Notes under the pieces: model-generated
Database searches by the model: none
Seen by the model: only the letters and a program-made list of their open reading frames with translations
Told to the model about the DNA's origin: nothing
Source of the DNA: Magnaporthiopsis rhizophila
Lineage: Eukaryota; Ascomycota; Sordariomycetes; Magnaporthales; Magnaporthaceae
DNA: 64,000 nt
Direction: 5' to 3'
Assembly (NCBI GenBank): GCA_003049465.1
Contig: PYSS01000121.1
Span: 34,992 to 98,991 of the forward strand
Translations under genes and position numbers: made by a program
In this document: positions 63,306-64,000 of the stretch, piece after piece
How the letters are laid out: each line of letters opens with the position of its first letter
How positions within the stretch are numbered: the stretch's first letter is position 1

Positions 63306-64000
63306 TCAACGTCCCATCGGCACCGGCGGCTCCTCCTCGATCATGCATGCATTCTCGAGCATGTTAGTCCACTTGCCGCTCGTGCCCGCATGGCTGTGCT
63401 TGAGGTGCTGTCGGAAGTGGTCTGCCCGGTAGAACTTCTTGCTCGCGTTGCACTCCCTGTACTTGTGCGCGTCCGTCAGATGCCGGTGCCGCTCCTCCCA
63501 GTCCTGCTCCGTAGCCACCCAGGCGTTGCCTGCCGCTGCGGCGACAGAACTTCCAGACCCCGATCCTGGCGGTCCGCTGCGCGCAAACTCTTTGCCGCAG
63601 TATCCGCATACGTCGGCCTGCCCGGGCTGCGTCGTGCTCTCGTGGAACGTTCGGTCCCAGCCCGAAAGCGCACTGCACGACCAGCTGTGTCGCCGCACAT
63701 GCAAGCTGTTCTGGTGTCGCTCAGCCTCGTTCTTGTTCTTGAATCGGTTGCCGCAGAAGGAGCACTCGTATTGCTTTTCGAGCTCGTGGGCGCTGGAGGA
63801 AGGAGTGAGGGTAAATAGAGTTAGATCAAGTAATAAATAACTAAAGATACGTGATATATGATTCATCGTCCTGACATACCTCAACTCTTCCTTGGTCTCA
63901 AACTTCTTGGGCTTTTTGGGACAGCATTCGCACATGTAAAAGCCCTTGATTTTGGATACGGCCGTGCTGGTCTTGGCCAGAACCTCGGTCAGCTTACGGG
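63306..64000 (-). CDS. C2H2 zinc-finger protein, partial (cut by window edge)
   Basis: The 3' part of a minus-strand gene: the last exon is 63792-63306 and the preceding exon is 63880 to beyond 64000, joined by an 87 bp intron (GTATGT...CTCCAG). The visible 202 residues include CECCPKKPKKFETKEEL, a classical finger YECSFCGNRFKNKNEAERHQ (then NSLH), a WSCS segment, and VCGYCGKEF followed, after a Gly/Ser/Ala loop, by HLTDAH and DHFRQHLKHSHAG. This is a run of C2H2-type fingers of the sort found in fungal regulators. The start and N-terminus are outside the window, so the full domain set is unknown. Confidence 0.75.
   Translation of the reverse strand, partial: RKLTEVLAKTSTAVSKIKGFYMCECCPKKPKKFETKEELRYVRTMNHISRIFSYLLLDLTLFTLTPSSSAHELEKQYECSFCGNRFKNKNEAERHQNSLHVRRHSWSCSALSGWDRTFHESTTQPGQADVCGYCGKEFARSGPPGSGSGSSVAAAAGNAWVATEQDWEERHRHLTDAHKYRECNASKKFYRADHFRQHLKHSHAGTSGKWTNMLENACMIEEEPPVPMGR

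Overview
The window is nuclear DNA of a filamentous ascomycete (Pezizomycotina, most likely a Sordariomycete; the genus cannot be named from the sequence). Reasons: GC-rich coding sequence with strong C/G third positions, short 50-100 bp GT-AG introns with CTNAY branch points, compact genes on both strands, a dispersed single 5S rRNA gene, and fungal families such as Zn2Cys6 regulators, CBM18-AA7 oxidases, WSC/GPI wall proteins and SidF/SidL-type acyltransferases. I support 28 protein-coding genes, one tRNA, one 5S rRNA and two probable gene relics. No transposase or reverse transcriptase reading frame is visible.

Layout. 1.7-9.7 kb: a Zn2Cys6 regulator, an intracellular family-31 glycosidase and a divergent Dal5-type MFS transporter, which together look like a small carbohydrate-utilisation group. 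9.9-17.3 kb: a cycloeucalenol-cycloisomerase-like membrane protein, a protein with a TP-repeat tail, a large FAD monooxygenase-like protein, and a small gene with a decayed 3' end. 18.2-27.3 kb: a GPI-anchored Cys-rich protein, a 2EXR-like relic, a secreted CBM18-AA7 oligosaccharide oxidase, an MhpD-like hydratase, a LURP-one-related protein with a GC-AG intron, tRNA-Gly(UCC), and a Cys-rich small secreted protein.

27.9-39.3 kb: the mitochondrial calcium uniporter, three genes of one fungal C2H2-finger family side by side, and a siderophore-type N-acyltransferase. 40.1-53.5 kb is rich in secreted products: a DESGG-repeat protein, a WSC/GPI protein, an M14 carboxypeptidase, a secreted inorganic pyrophosphatase with seven introns, and an aspartic protease; a 5S rRNA gene and an aldo/keto reductase lie among them. 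53.7-64 kb holds housekeeping genes: RTT106, ARG4, VFA1, YVH1 and a C2H2 protein cut by the right edge.

Most genes are ordinary. The more unusual observations are the sterol-isomerase-like gene, the local C2H2 cluster, the altered DIME motif in the uniporter, the intron-rich secreted pyrophosphatase, the multi-frame-open repeat gene and the broken small gene at 16.5-17.3 kb. I did not find a convincing new multi-gene defence or mobile system.
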